Notes: generated from the letters alone by a model not told the origin. 33,704 bases of DNA from Legionella sp. (GCA_030694525.1 JAUXYG010000149.1:1-33704), one strand, 5' to 3'; shown: positions 16,401 to 25,619, counted from the first letter of the stretch. Numbers and translations: made by a program.

Positions 16401-17423
16401 TTGCTTACCTTAGCGCAATTAGCAAAAGCTTTAGATGGTGTGTGGTGTGGTAATCCAGACCATCCCATCTCAAGCCTGTCTTCACTCTCCCGAGCAAAAT
16501 CTAGCGACTTGACCTACTTGGCGCACCCTTTAATGCTTCCTTTATTAAAATCTTCCCTTGCTGGGGCAGTATTATTAAAAGAAGAACATCAGGGGCTGTA
16601 TCAAGGGAACTGCATTCTAGTGGCTGAGCCGCTAGAGGCTATGAATAAGGCAGTGAGTCTTTTATTGGTTGATGAAGTGCATCACTCAGGAATACATGCC
16701 ACTGCGCAAATTCATCCCTTAGCTCAATTAGGTAAAAATGTTTCTGTTGGTGCACATACCATAATTCATGAACAGGTTGTTTTATCGGATGGATGCGTTA
16801 TTGGTAGCAATAATGTTATTGAAGGTTTCGTTACTATTGGGCCTGATAGTCAAATTGGCTCTGGAACCATGATACATGAAGGAAGTCAGATCGGAGCTCA
16901 TGTGATAATAAGCCCAGGATGTGTTATTGGGTCATCACCTTTCAATTATTCGAAAGTGCATGGAAACTGGCAAAGAGGTCCCGCTATTGGTGGAACTATC
17001 ATTGGCAGCGGAGTTCATATAGGTGCCAATACTGTGATAGATCGAGGCTCATTGGGTGATACCTATTTAGCCAACGGCGTATGTATTGATAATTTGGTTC
17101 AAATTGCTCATGACGTGATCATCGGGGAAAATACTGCAGTAGCTGGGTGTGCCGCAATTGGGGCTTATACTCAGATTGGATCAGATTGTATTATTGGTGG
17201 AGCAAGTTGCATAGCAGCCTATGTGAGATTAACTGATGATGTCGTGATAAGCGGTATGTCTACAGTAAGCAGATCCGTTAACAAGCCAGGTATTTATTCT
17301 TCAGGTACGTTAATACATGAACATAATCGTTGGAGACGCAATGCAGCGCGTTTTAGACGGTTAGATGATTATATTGTGAAACTTGGTGTTTTAGAGCGGA
17401 AAATCAATAATGCCAGTGACTAA
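16401..17423 (+). CDS. lpxD: UDP-3-O-(3-hydroxyacyl)glucosamine N-acyltransferase
   Basis: The 340-residue enzyme attaches the N-linked 3-hydroxyacyl chain in the third step of lipid A synthesis. It has the uridine-binding N-terminal domain (about 1-95, TLAQLAKALDG), a left-handed helix of hexapeptide repeats (about 100-310, many IG-x-x-x-x-I units) and a short C-terminal helix. The catalytic histidine is H237 in QIAHDVIIGENTAVAG. The only usable start is TTG 16401: a stop lies 19 bases upstream in frame and there is no ATG or GTG between. The ribosome site is poor, so translation may depend on read-on from ompH, whose stop is 13 bases before. Legionella carries more than one lpxD, from general knowledge. 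Confidence 0.93.
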   Translation: MLTLAQLAKALDGVWCGNPDHPISSLSSLSRAKSSDLTYLAHPLMLPLLKSSLAGAVLLKEEHQGLYQGNCILVAEPLEAMNKAVSLLLVDEVHHSGIHATAQIHPLAQLGKNVSVGAHTIIHEQVVLSDGCVIGSNNVIEGFVTIGPDSQIGSGTMIHEGSQIGAHVIISPGCVIGSSPFNYSKVHGNWQRGPAIGGTIIGSGVHIGANTVIDRGSLGDTYLANGVCIDNLVQIAHDVIIGENTAVAGCAAIGAYTQIGSDCIIGGASCIAAYVRLTDDVVISGMSTVSRSVNKPGIYSSGTLIHEHNRWRRNAARFRRLDDYIVKLGVLERKINNASD

Positions 17424-17515
17424 TCAATATTTATTTAATTTATAATTGCCTGGATTCACTGAAAACAAGATAATGATTTTATTTTTGAGTTATTGAACCA
17501 AACGAGAAATAATGT

Positions 17516-17974
17516 ATGAATGAATGTATCGATATAAATAAAATTTTGAGTCTATTACCCCACCGTTATCCTTTTATATTGGTTGACAGGGTATTGGATT
17601 ATAAATCGTTTGATTATTTAACCGCAATCAAGAATGTAACGATAAATGAAGATTTTTTTAATGGGCATTTTCCAGAAAATCCAATCATGCCTGGAGTGTT
17701 GATGCTTGAAGCTTTAGCCCAGGCTTCGGCAATTCTATCAAGCCTGTCTCGCGAACCTAAAGAGGGTTATAAGGTGTTGCATTTTTTTGCCGGTATAGAC
17801 AATGCACGATTTAAGCATGTGGTCACTCCAGGCGATCAATTGCGATTGGAAGTCAAATTTACGCGTAGAAAAAGAGATTTTTGGAGTATGCACGGCGAAG
17901 CTTATGTTGGTGATAAACTGGCCTGTTCCGCAGATTTATTAAGCGCAGCAAAGGAAATTAAAAGTGATAGATGA
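17516..17974 (+). CDS. fabZ: 3-hydroxyacyl-ACP dehydratase FabZ
   Basis: The 152-residue hotdog-fold dehydratase removes water from 3-hydroxyacyl-ACP in fatty acid elongation, and so competes with LpxA and LpxD for the same substrate. Catalytic residues are H51 in FFNGHFPENPIMPG and E65 in MLEALAQA. The start LPHRYPFILVDRV region is typical. It follows lpxD after 92 bases with no gene and overlaps lpxA by 11 bases. The ATG at 17512 is out of frame and soon closed. Confidence 0.95.
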   Translation: MNECIDINKILSLLPHRYPFILVDRVLDYKSFDYLTAIKNVTINEDFFNGHFPENPIMPGVLMLEALAQASAILSSLSREPKEGYKVLHFFAGIDNARFKHVVTPGDQLRLEVKFTRRKRDFWSMHGEAYVGDKLACSADLLSAAKEIKSDR

Positions 17975-18734
17975 AAGAGCGATGATACACCCCTCCGCAA
18001 AATTGGCAAAAGGGGTATCAGTAGGACCAGGTACCGTTATTGGTGCAGATGTGGAAATTGGCGAAAATACCTGGATTGGTCCACATGTAGTAATTGAAGG
18101 ACCAACCACTATTGGTAAAAATAATAAAATATTCCAGTTTGCCTCCGTAGGTGATGAACCTCAGGATATTACGTATAAAGGGGAGCCTACCCGGTTGGAA
18201 ATAGGCGATAATAATGTAATTCGTGAATATTGCATGATAAGCAGAGGTACGGTCAAAGGGGGCGGAGTTACTCGGATTGGTAATAGTAATTTCCTTATGG
18301 CTTATGCTCATATTGGTCATGATTGTATGGTTGGTGATCAAATCATTATGGTTAATTATGCAGCCTTATCAGGTCATGTAATTATTAATGATTATGCCAT
18401 AATTGGCCCTTATGCTGCAGTTCATCAGTTCTGTCATGTCGGTGCGTATGCATTTATCGCAAGGGCGACTTATGTTACTAAAGATGTACTGCCTTATGTC
18501 ATGATTGCTGGCCATAATACATCTGCTTGCGGTATTAATACGGTGGGATTACGTAGAAGAGGGTTTTCTTCTTCTGCTATTGATTATTTACGACGTGCTT
18601 ATAAAGTCATTTTTCGTAAGGGATTAACGGTACAACAGGCAGTAGCGGAATTGGAGCAAATGCAGGCTGAGTGTCCCGAAGTAATTCCTATGATTGATGC
18701 GTTAAATCAATCCACTCGAGGCATTGTGAGATAA
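17964..18734 (+). CDS. lpxA: UDP-N-acetylglucosamine acyltransferase
   Basis: The 256-residue protein performs the first step of lipid A synthesis, O-acylation of UDP-GlcNAc. It has hexapeptide repeats over about 10-185 and a helical C-terminal domain. The catalytic base is H119 in [10 protein letters not shown], equal to E. coli H125; the ICxxTV-type tail [13 protein letters not shown] is also seen. It starts with GTG inside the end of fabZ, where [12 protein letters not shown] aligns with the usual family N-terminus, so coupling is likely. lpxB does not follow it. Confidence 0.95.
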   Translation: MIDERAMIHPSAKLAKGVSVGPGTVIGADVEIGENTWIGPHVVIEGPTTIGKNNKIFQFASVGDEPQDITYKGEPTRLEIGDNNVIREYCMISRGTVKGGGVTRIGNSNFLMAYAHIGHDCMVGDQIIMVNYAALSGHVIINDYAIIGPYAAVHQFCHVGAYAFIARATYVTKDVLPYVMIAGHNTSACGINTVGLRRRGFSSSAIDYLRRAYKVIFRKGLTVQQAVAELEQMQAECPEVIPMIDALNQSTRGIVR

Positions 18735-18736
18735 AT

Positions 18737-19138
18737 ATGATTGCACCCTATTTTGCTGTTGCATTAGGTGGAGCTTTTGGTGCTATAAGTCGATATTTGG
18801 TGGTGCTTTTTGCGCAAAATTTATGGGGATTACGATTCCCTTATGGAACTTTAATTGTTAATACTACCGGCTCTTTTTTAGCCGGCTTTTTTTTAACTTT
18901 ATTGATAGGGCGCTTTAACGCTGAAGAATATTGGCGGTTGTTTTTCTTTACCGGATTTTTAGGTGCTTATACTACATTTTCGAGTTTCGCTGCAGAATCC
19001 TTATTGCTGTTTGAGCGCAATCAGTGGTTTAAATTGTTCAGCAATATATTAGCTAATAATATGGGTTCGTTAAGCATGGTTTTATTAGGTACAGTGGCTG
19101 CAAAATGGCTGATTTCCGGTTATGTGCAGCACTCATAA
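18737..19138 (+). CDS. crcB: Fluoride ion channel CrcB/FluC
   Basis: The 133-residue protein with four membrane helices is a dual-topology Fluc channel that exports fluoride. Motifs: [10 protein letters not shown] in helix 1, [15 protein letters not shown] with the conserved Asn in helix 2, and [15 protein letters not shown] in helix 3 (Phe box). ATG follows two bases after the lpxA stop. I see no fluoride riboswitch in the few bases before it, so it is probably expressed with lpxA. Confidence 0.93.
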   Translation: MIAPYFAVALGGAFGAISRYLVVLFAQNLWGLRFPYGTLIVNTTGSFLAGFFLTLLIGRFNAEEYWRLFFFTGFLGAYTTFSSFAAESLLLFERNQWFKLFSNILANNMGSLSMVLLGTVAAKWLISGYVQHS

Positions 19139-19154
19139 TTCAGAGTGATCGCTT

Positions 19155-20438
19155 ATGTTAGAGAGTCAATTATTAAGAGAAAAACCGCAATTTGTTGCAT
19201 CCAAATTAGAAGCACGAGGGTTTCAATTTGATGTTGCAGCGTATTCAGCGTTAGAAGAAAAGCGTAAATCATTGCAAGTGAGTACTCAGGCTTTGCAAAA
19301 TGAACGTAATTTACGCTCCAAGGCTATAGGGGATGCAAAATCACGTGGCGAGAATATAGAGTCAATGCGTGAGGAAGTAAATCAGTTAGGACATACCCTG
19401 GAACAACAAAAATTGGAGCTGGCTGAGGTTTTGAAGCAAATTGAAGATATAGCTTCTACGCTACCCAATATTCCAGATAACTCCGTACCGGTCGGTAAGG
19501 ATGAACAAGATAATCAGGAAGTCCGAAGATGGGGTACCATTCCTGAGTTTGATTTTGCGGTGAAATCTCATGATGAGCTAGGTGAGCACTTAGGTCAAAT
19601 GGATTTTGCTTTAGCCGCTAAAATCACGGGCAGTCGATTTGTAGTAATGAAAAATAACATTGCCAGACTACATCGCGCTTTAATTCAATTGATGTTAGAC
19701 ACTCATACCCAAAAGCATGATTACCTGGAAGTTAATGTTCCTTATATTGTTAATTCTGATAGTTTGTTTGGTACAGGACAACTGCCAAAGTTTGAAGAAG
19801 ATTTATTTAAGTTAACCGGCGATCAAGGATATTACTTGACTTCAACGGCTGAAATTCCGGTTACTAACATGGTACGAGATACTATTATTTCCGCTGACAT
19901 TCTCCCTCTTCGCTACACATGCCATTCGCCATGTTTTAGAAGTGAAGCGGGTTCCTACGGTAAAGACACTAAAGGAATGATTCGCCAGCATCAATTTGAA
20001 AAGGTGGAACTGGTTTGGATTACTAAACCGCAGGATTCTTATGATGCATTAGAGCAACTCACCTCCCACGCAGAAGCTATTTTGCAAAGTCTAGAACTAC
20101 CTTATCGAGTGGTGACTTTATGCACCGGAGATTTAGGAGCTAGCGCTGCTAAAACCTATGATCTTGAAGTGTGGCTCCCAAGCCAGAATACCTACCGTGA
20201 GATTTCATCCTGTTCGAACATGGAGGCTTTTCAAGCAAGACGGATGAAAGCACGATTTAAAAATCCTCAAACCAATGAAATGGAGCTGGTACACACACTA
20301 AATGGCTCGGGATTAGCTGTTGGTCGTACTCTGGTCGCAATCCTGGAAAATTATCAAAACAGAGATGGAAGTATACGTGTTCCCAAGGTGTTACAACCGT
20401 ATATGGGTGGTTTAAAATTAATTAAAAATGCTACTTAG
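19155..20438 (+). CDS. serS: Seryl-tRNA synthetase
   Basis: The 427-residue class II synthetase charges tRNA-Ser (and tRNA-Sec where present). An N-terminal coiled coil that holds the tRNA long arm spans about 30-100. Catalytic motifs are TSTAEIP (serine pocket), motif 2 [15 protein letters not shown] with RQHQF, and motif 3 [18 protein letters not shown]. Length is normal. It begins 16 bases after crcB with GAGTGA before the ATG, and closes the plus-strand envelope run with a hairpin behind it. Confidence 0.97.
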   Translation: MLESQLLREKPQFVASKLEARGFQFDVAAYSALEEKRKSLQVSTQALQNERNLRSKAIGDAKSRGENIESMREEVNQLGHTLEQQKLELAEVLKQIEDIASTLPNIPDNSVPVGKDEQDNQEVRRWGTIPEFDFAVKSHDELGEHLGQMDFALAAKITGSRFVVMKNNIARLHRALIQLMLDTHTQKHDYLEVNVPYIVNSDSLFGTGQLPKFEEDLFKLTGDQGYYLTSTAEIPVTNMVRDTIISADILPLRYTCHSPCFRSEAGSYGKDTKGMIRQHQFEKVELVWITKPQDSYDALEQLTSHAEAILQSLELPYRVVTLCTGDLGASAAKTYDLEVWLPSQNTYREISSCSNMEAFQARRMKARFKNPQTNEMELVHTLNGSGLAVGRTLVAILENYQNRDGSIRVPKVLQPYMGGLKLIKNAT

Positions 20439-20455
20439 AACGGTAAACCTACTCC

Positions 20456-20483
20456 GTCATTCAGAGCAGATGTTCTGAATGAC
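20456..20483 (+). terminator. Terminator-like hairpin after serS
   Basis: A perfect 10-bp stem GTCATTCAGA / TCTGAATGAC with an 8-base loop begins 18 bases after the serS stop. TTAATCC follows, a weak U-tract. It probably ends the long envelope transcript. The rest of this 234-base gap holds only the promoter noted next. Confidence 0.65.
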
Positions 20484-20614
20484 TTAATCCTGTCTGAACC
20501 GAATGTCTGTTCCTATAACACCATGTCATTAATCGGTAGCTATTTTCCATCCTTTGACAACCATAAAATATCTGTTTATAGGCTTATGAGACTATATTTT
20601 TAAAGTTATAAAAA

Positions 20615-20643
20615 TATACAAGTATCATAAATTTCATTATACT
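20615..20643 (+). promoter_or_regulatory. Possible promoter of the 301-residue orphan gene
   Basis: TATACA (20615-20620), a 17-base spacer and TATACT (20638-20643) stand 30 bases before the ATG at 20673. The match to sigma-70 is four and five of six bases. AT-rich surroundings make chance matches common. Confidence 0.4.
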
Positions 20644-20672
20644 GTTCGAATATTTTACTCTAGGGATGGTTT

Positions 20673-21578
20673 ATGAGAAAAATTAATCACCGGTATATTT
20701 CTTTATTCGAATATTTGTCACTAAATGATTATCCATTAATGAGATGGATACATAATCACGTGGATTGGTATGACTATTTTGGAATGACGCAAAATAGTGA
20801 GTTACATTCGTATGGAAAATATTCCGTTAATCACCAAATGAACTGGCTGACGCAATGGAAGGGCGGGCTGCAGCATTTGGTATCTATTGTCCATGATGTA
20901 CAATACACCGTTAAACCTTTTAATGATAAAAATGATCTATGGAAAGAGATATTGCAACCCTATAGAGGGATTAAAAATAGTGTACGCGGCATAACAAATC
21001 TTGTTTTAGCGCCATTCTTGTTTTTGTTTGACTTTATCGGATACCTGACTCGAAGTCTTTTTACCTGGTCTTTTGAAGGCTTAGGTCGTAATTTAAACCA
21101 TAGTTTGATGTGCTTGGTGACCTGGTCTGCTGATGGATTATTTAGTTTGGTCAGAGGTGTCGTCCAATTGGCAACAACGCCATTGGATTGGTTTTTAAGA
21201 ATTCCATTAAGAGGTATTTTAACGGGTATACAAGGTGCACCTGATATTATAGAAAATGATCACTTGGGCACTTTAATCCTTGAAATTGAAGAGCTACTCC
21301 CTGAGGATTGCGAAAAAGTCACCAAGGATATGGAGTATATTTTACTTGAACTTAAAGATGCATATCTATCCTGGAATGCGGCCAAATTTGGTTCTCATAA
21401 TAATACAAGCACCGATGAAGAGATTTGTAGGGGATATAGTAAGCTTTATGAAAATAATGACGAAAAAATAGTAACTGCACAAAAAGTTAAATGGTTTTTA
21501 ACTAAAATCAAACCAAAAGTAGATTCTCCCCAGGATAATTTTAAACGTCTTTATGGAAGCACTATGGGAGGTAACTGA
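20673..21578 (+). CDS. Orphan protein with hydrophobic centre, effector-like
   Basis: I do not recognise this 301-residue protein. It has no signal peptide. Residues 1-100 are rich in Trp, Tyr and His. The middle (about 104-186) is hydrophobic and seems to hold two related halves, each starting RG-[IV]-x-x-L and reaching a Pro nine residues after the Arg (R105 to P114, R161 to P170), possibly membrane hairpins or amphipathic helices. Residues 195-301 are soluble and charged, with EIEELLPEDCEK. A weak internal duplication is therefore plausible. AGGGATGG precedes the ATG. Such layouts occur among Legionella secreted proteins acting at host membranes, but that is inference from context. It is a single transcription unit between serS and another orphan. 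Confidence 0.75.
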   Translation: MRKINHRYISLFEYLSLNDYPLMRWIHNHVDWYDYFGMTQNSELHSYGKYSVNHQMNWLTQWKGGLQHLVSIVHDVQYTVKPFNDKNDLWKEILQPYRGIKNSVRGITNLVLAPFLFLFDFIGYLTRSLFTWSFEGLGRNLNHSLMCLVTWSADGLFSLVRGVVQLATTPLDWFLRIPLRGILTGIQGAPDIIENDHLGTLILEIEELLPEDCEKVTKDMEYILLELKDAYLSWNAAKFGSHNNTSTDEEICRGYSKLYENNDEKIVTAQKVKWFLTKIKPKVDSPQDNFKRLYGSTMGGN

Positions 21579-21679
21579 TCTTATATTTTTCTGGCGGGAA
21601 TTTGCCAGGTATTTTATAAGAAATATATAGTATTCATTGTAGGTATTATTCCCCTTAACTGATTTCTCAAGGAAAAACT

Positions 21680-21991
21680 ATGCCTTCCAGAGAGCTAAAA
21701 TTATTTTGGTTTATTAAACAAGCTATGGTCAATCAGACTACCGATTATTTGGTCAAACTTTGGCTAGAAAATAATGAATATACTGTTGAAGAATTTCTGA
21801 TAACTTACACATTCATATGCTGTAATAAATTTGATTCAAAATTTTATAATAACAAATTAGAGCAGTTTAGTAGTTTTGATATTCTTGATTATGGATCGCG
21901 ACATTTATTTCAAAACCCTCAAGTATTTGACTTGCCGTCTCCAGAAAATCTTGAAGAGGAAAGTACTGTGGTTTTAAGATCCAGATTATAA
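21680..21991 (+). CDS. Small orphan protein
   Basis: The 103-residue product begins MPSRELKLFWFIKQAMVNQT and ends in VVLRSRL. It is soluble, with aromatic residues and an acidic ENLEEEST near the end, and no signal or membrane segment. AAGGAAAA sits at good distance before the ATG, and the composition matches neighbouring genes, so I think it is real. No family is recognised. It lies 101 bases after the 301-residue orphan with a short hairpin-free gap, and could be its partner. Confidence 0.6.
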   Translation: MPSRELKLFWFIKQAMVNQTTDYLVKLWLENNEYTVEEFLITYTFICCNKFDSKFYNNKLEQFSSFDILDYGSRHLFQNPQVFDLPSPENLEEESTVVLRSRL

Positions 21992-22123
21992 TTTCAACTA
22001 TTTTTGGGAATTTTTTATTTATTTAATTACTATAATGTTTAGCTTAGGTGAATACATTTATATATAAAAACTCCTTTAAGTGTGTGACCAATAGCTCCCG
22101 CCTCTACTTAGCTCGTTGAGTCC

Positions 22124-22143
22124 GTGAGAGTTCCTCACTTTTT
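22124..22143 (+). terminator. Short hairpin followed by T-run
   Basis: GTGAG-AGTTC-CTCAC is followed at once by TTTTT. The 5-bp stem is short for a terminator. It lies 133 bases after the 103-residue gene, and could end its transcript or a small RNA from the preceding GC-richer patch (about 22090-22135). Confidence 0.35.
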
Positions 22144-22351
22144 ATAAATTTGGTTGCTCTTCCTTGTATTGGATATCCTATCTATAAAAAAGAGCATTTT
22201 GGATTGCATCCGTTCCTTCGCCTTACAGTTGTGACCGGTTAATTGACCCATTAAGTCAATCTATTGAATGTTCTTGTTATGCAAATCTGGGTTATTTATA
22301 TTGCAATATCTTTGGAGAGGGGCGAAGGTACGATTCATACAAGAGCATCTC

Positions 22352-22387
22352 TGGATTGCTTCGTCGCGATGCTTCTCGCAAAGACAG
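22352..22387 (-). repeat. Dispersed repeat, copy 1 (minus orientation)
   Basis: Read on the minus strand, TTGCGAGAAGCATCGCGACG followed by AAGCAATCCA matches the second copy at 22542-22579 with few differences. This type (ATTGCGAGGAGC...GACGAAGCAA) is known to be scattered in many bacterial genomes between genes. Confidence 0.75.
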
Positions 22388-22527
22388 ATTTAATATCGTA
22401 CAATTTTAGTGAATACCTTGATGCATCTTGCTCCTAATTCGTCTGGTAGATTTATAAGCAAAGACAGATTAAATCGCACAGTTTTGATTGAATATTTTTT
22501 TGCCTCTTGCTAATGGTTCGTCTGGGT
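22378..22527. repeat. Imperfect direct duplication, period about 80 bp
   Basis: The block from 22378 (GCAAAGACAGATT ... CATCTTGCTCCTAATTCGTC) is repeated from 22458 (GCAAAGACAGATT ... CCTCTTGCTAATGGTTCGTC) with an exact offset of 80 at the left and 79 at the right end. It lies between the two inverted dispersed repeats. Confidence 0.7.
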
Positions 22528-22541
22528 GATACTGATATTCT

Positions 22542-22579
22542 CGTCATTGCGAGGAGCATCGCGACGAAGCAACCCAGGA
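22542..22579 (+). repeat. Dispersed repeat, copy 2 (plus orientation)
   Basis: CGTCATTGCGAGGAGCATCG then CGACGAAGCAACCCAGGA. It is inverted relative to copy 1 about 155 bases away, so the pair could form a large stem-loop in DNA or RNA enclosing the 80-bp duplication. Confidence 0.75.
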
Positions 22580-22773
22580 CGATCTAAATTACGTTTACGG
22601 ATCCTGAACAAAGCCATCGATTGATAATTATTTAAGTCAAAATTTTCTGAGGAACTCTTAAGGCTTGTACAAGGCATCCGAAAGAATGCTCCGTTAAGAG
22701 CAAAATTTTGTATAAATTACTCAAAGGATTCGTCTTTTTAAATTAAATTATTATGTTCTGGTATGTTAATAGA

Positions 22774-22801
22774 TGATCTGGTAATTCAATTCACCAGATC
22801 A
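22774..22801 (-). terminator. Hairpin after topA
   Basis: A perfect 9-bp stem TGATCTGGT / ACCAGATCA with a 10-base loop lies 25 bases beyond the topA stop. The minus-strand exit TCTATTAAC has no strong U-tract, so termination is only probable. Confidence 0.55.
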
Positions 22802-22825
22802 GCTATAAAGACTAACATATATCAG

Positions 22826-25105
22826 TTATTCTTCTTTTTCCGAATAACCACAGCCCTCTTTAGGACAAAGGATTTGACGCCCTGCTCGCTTGCTTTCTTT
22901 AATCGTTAATATAGGCCATGAGCACTGCGGACAAGCCTGATCAATGGGTTCGTTCCATAATGCATAATCGCATTTGGGATAGTCACCACACGAATAAAAT
23001 ATTTTACCCTTGCGTGATTTTCTTTGTAGAATTTTAGCATGATTGCATTTAGGACAATTAACCCCGGTGTCCGCGGGCTTTTCCAAGGGTTCCATATGTT
23101 TGCATTGAGGGTAATTACTGCAGCCAATAAAACGCCCATATTTACCGTTTTTGATATGCAATACACTATCACAGGAGGGACAATTTCTTCCCTCAACTGT
23201 TTCAGGTTCATTTTTCTCATTCTCGGAACCGCCTAAATCCTGAGTAAAATCACATTCAGGATAGCCAGTGCACCCTATAAATCGACCACGTTTACCAAGA
23301 CGAATGGAGAGGGGCTTGTCACATTTAGGACATTTTTCTTCTAAAATTTCAGTGGTCACATCTTTACGTTGTACCTGTTCGTCCGTGTTTTGTATCTGCA
23401 AGATGAAAGGCTGCCAGAATTCTTCTAAAACAGGAACCCATTCTTTTTCACCGCGAGCTACGGCATCCAGTGTGTCTTCAAGTCCCGCAGTGAAGGTATA
23501 ATCTACATAACGGGTAAAATAGCTCGTGAGGAAGCGGTTTACAATACGGCCTACATCTGTGGGTAAGAAACGTTTTTTATCCACCACAACATACTCACGT
23601 TGTTGCAGGGTATGAATAATTGCCGCATAGGTGGATGGGCGGCCGATATCATATTCTTCCAGCGCTTTCACTAAAGTTGCTTCAGAATAACGGGGCGGCG
23701 GTTCGGTAAAATGCTGATTGGCCTCAATATCAACAACTTTAACTTTTTCACCCACTACAAAAGGAGGTAAAATGTTACTGTCGCTCTCATCGTCTTTAGA
23801 ATCATCCCGACCTTCTTCGTACACTGACAGGAAACCAGGGAAGGTGACAGTTGATCCATTCGCTCGAAATATATTTCCTGCACCACAGGTAAAGTCAACT
23901 GCGACTGTATCCATAATCGCATCGGCCATTTGGCAGGCTACGGTTCTTTTCCAGATTAAACTGTATAATTTATATTGATCAGATGTTAATGCTTCCTGAA
24001 CCATATCTGGGGTACGCTTTATTGAGGTGGGCCTGATTGCCTCATGCGCCTCTTGAGCATTTTTAGATTTTGTTTTATAAACTCTCGGTTCCTGAGGGCA
24101 ATTATCTTTGCCATATCGTTGATTAATATAATCTCGAATTTCCTCAACAGCCTCAGCCGCCAGATTCACTGAATCGGTACGCATGTAGCTGATTAGGCCC
24201 ACAGTTCCTGTACCTATATCAATCCCTTCGTACAGTTGTTGTGCCACCATCATCGATTTACGTGCGGTAAATCCTAATTTCCTAGCTGCCTCTTGTTGCA
24301 GTGTTGAGGTGATGAAAGGAGGGGAAGGTTTTCGTTTACGTTGTTTCTTTTCAATTTGGCTTACTGAAATAAACCCTTGAGCCTCCTTGATTAAGGCATC
24401 TCTGACTTGAAAAGCTTGTTCTTCTTGAGTGATCGTAAACTGTTGTACTTTTTCGTCTTTATAATGTGTCAGTCGTGCTTCAAATTCGGTTTTTTCATGA
24501 TTACATTGTGCTAATATTTTCCAATATTCCTGCGAAATAAACCGTTCTATTTCTTCTTCACGTTCTACAATAAGCCGTAATGCAGGGCTTTGTACTCTAC
24601 CTGCTGAAAGACCGCGACGGATTTTTTTCCATAATAAAGGAGACAGGTTAAATCCGACCAAATAATCCAATGCACGTCGGGCCTGCTGCGCATTAACCAA
24701 ATCCATGGAAATAGTACGTGGGTTGTTTATGGCGTCATTAATGGCAGATTTGGTAATTTCGTTAAAGAAAATTCGGTGTACCGCTTTATCTTTAAGTAAT
24801 TTTCGTTCTTTCATGAGTTCAAAAATATGCCAGGATATGGCTTCGCCTTCTCGATCCGGGTCGGTTGCGAGCAGTAATGAATCCGATTTTTTCAAAGCCT
24901 TGGCTATGGTTTCAATATGGCGGGCATTTTTTTCCAAGGGTGCATAAGTCATGGCAAAATGCGCCTCCGGATTTACCGAACCCTTGCGCGCAGGTAAATC
25001 GCGCACGTGACCATATGAGGCTAAAACCTCATAATCACTGCCGAGGTATTTTTGAATGGTTTTTGCTTTAGCGGGTGATTCAACGATCACCAGGTGTTTA
25101 CTCAT
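22826..25105 (-). CDS. topA: DNA topoisomerase I
   Basis: The 759-residue type IA enzyme relaxes negative supercoils. It has the TOPRIM fold (about 1-115, with ESPAKAKTI and the acidic TDPDREGEA), the catalytic Tyr307 in GLISYMRTDS, and four C-terminal zinc-ribbon-like modules in the last 170 residues. Each starts C-P-x-C (CPKCDKPL, CPSCDSVL, CPKCNHAK, CPQCSWPI). The chain is shorter than E. coli TopA (865), mainly at the C-terminus. AAGG lies about 10 bases before the ATG. It closes the dprA-smg-topA unit, 76 bases after smg. Confidence 0.97.
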   Translation of the reverse strand: MSKHLVIVESPAKAKTIQKYLGSDYEVLASYGHVRDLPARKGSVNPEAHFAMTYAPLEKNARHIETIAKALKKSDSLLLATDPDREGEAISWHIFELMKERKLLKDKAVHRIFFNEITKSAINDAINNPRTISMDLVNAQQARRALDYLVGFNLSPLLWKKIRRGLSAGRVQSPALRLIVEREEEIERFISQEYWKILAQCNHEKTEFEARLTHYKDEKVQQFTITQEEQAFQVRDALIKEAQGFISVSQIEKKQRKRKPSPPFITSTLQQEAARKLGFTARKSMMVAQQLYEGIDIGTGTVGLISYMRTDSVNLAAEAVEEIRDYINQRYGKDNCPQEPRVYKTKSKNAQEAHEAIRPTSIKRTPDMVQEALTSDQYKLYSLIWKRTVACQMADAIMDTVAVDFTCGAGNIFRANGSTVTFPGFLSVYEEGRDDSKDDESDSNILPPFVVGEKVKVVDIEANQHFTEPPPRYSEATLVKALEEYDIGRPSTYAAIIHTLQQREYVVVDKKRFLPTDVGRIVNRFLTSYFTRYVDYTFTAGLEDTLDAVARGEKEWVPVLEEFWQPFILQIQNTDEQVQRKDVTTEILEEKCPKCDKPLSIRLGKRGRFIGCTGYPECDFTQDLGGSENEKNEPETVEGRNCPSCDSVLHIKNGKYGRFIGCSNYPQCKHMEPLEKPADTGVNCPKCNHAKILQRKSRKGKIFYSCGDYPKCDYALWNEPIDQACPQCSWPILTIKESKRAGRQILCPKEGCGYSEKEE

Positions 25106-25181
25106 ATAAAATAAACCTTATCCTTTAATGGTAGTATCTGTCGACCAAGAGTTTTATTGTTATTAGGTGTACTAATGGTTA

Positions 25182-25619
25182 TCAGTGTACGGTTAGTGAG
25201 TCTTCTGTTTGGTATAGCACAATATCCAGAAAAGCCAACTGTTCTTCAGTTAAATGACTCGCCAGAATATTTCTAATGGTCCATTTGGTTTCCTGTAAGG
25301 TAACAATTCGTGAATCTGAAAATTGCAACTGATTCAGGATTAATTCAAAAGTATCATTATCTATTATATGCCATAATTTCATACGCATAAGAAATTGATA
25401 GCTGGCTTTACTGATTTTAAGTTGTTCTTCATAAGTTAAAACACGAGTAGAGCCGGTTTGGGCTGATTTAATCCGTAATACTTCTTCTTCAGAATGTGAG
25501 GAATCCTCATCATGAGCTGATTCAGTTGAATCTGGTTTAGGAGATTTATGGTTTTTCTGGAGTTGAGTAAGACTTTTCTCAAACAAATTTAATAACATTT
25601 CAAATAAGTTATCTTTCAT
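25182..25619 (-). CDS. smg: Smg family protein (DUF494)
   Basis: The 145-residue protein matches Smg: N-terminal MKDNLFEMLLNLFE, an acidic, low-complexity spacer with SAHDEDSSHSEEE (about 34-46), and a conserved C-terminal half with LTYEEQLKIS and LTEEQLAFLDIVLYQ. Its role is unknown; Smg is consistently found beside dprA in gammaproteobacteria. One base separates it from the dprA stop, so the two are co-translated. Confidence 0.92.
   Translation of the reverse strand: MKDNLFEMLLNLFEKSLTQLQKNHKSPKPDSTESAHDEDSSHSEEEVLRIKSAQTGSTRVLTYEEQLKISKASYQFLMRMKLWHIIDNDTFELILNQLQFSDSRIVTLQETKWTIRNILASHLTEEQLAFLDIVLYQTEDSLTVH

Larger units (their letters stand above)
21992..22825. other. 834-base stretch without a gene, repeat-rich
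   Basis: No frame longer than about 60 codons with a ribosome site is found here. The stretch contains a short terminator-like hairpin, an inverted pair of a dispersed repeat, a decayed third copy near 22190-22222, an 80-bp direct duplication and the topA 3' hairpin. It also has an inverted CCTTCGCC (22215-22222) / GGCGAAGG (22321-22328). Confidence 0.7.

Noticed and set aside
22085..22140. tRNA-like patch
   Set aside because: No cloverleaf can be folded and no T-loop motif GGTTCGAATCC is present.
22906..23220. Minus-strand ORF of 104 residues inside topA, and several plus-strand ORFs there
   Set aside because: Shadows of the topA frame with its regular cysteine-rich codons; no independent start signals.
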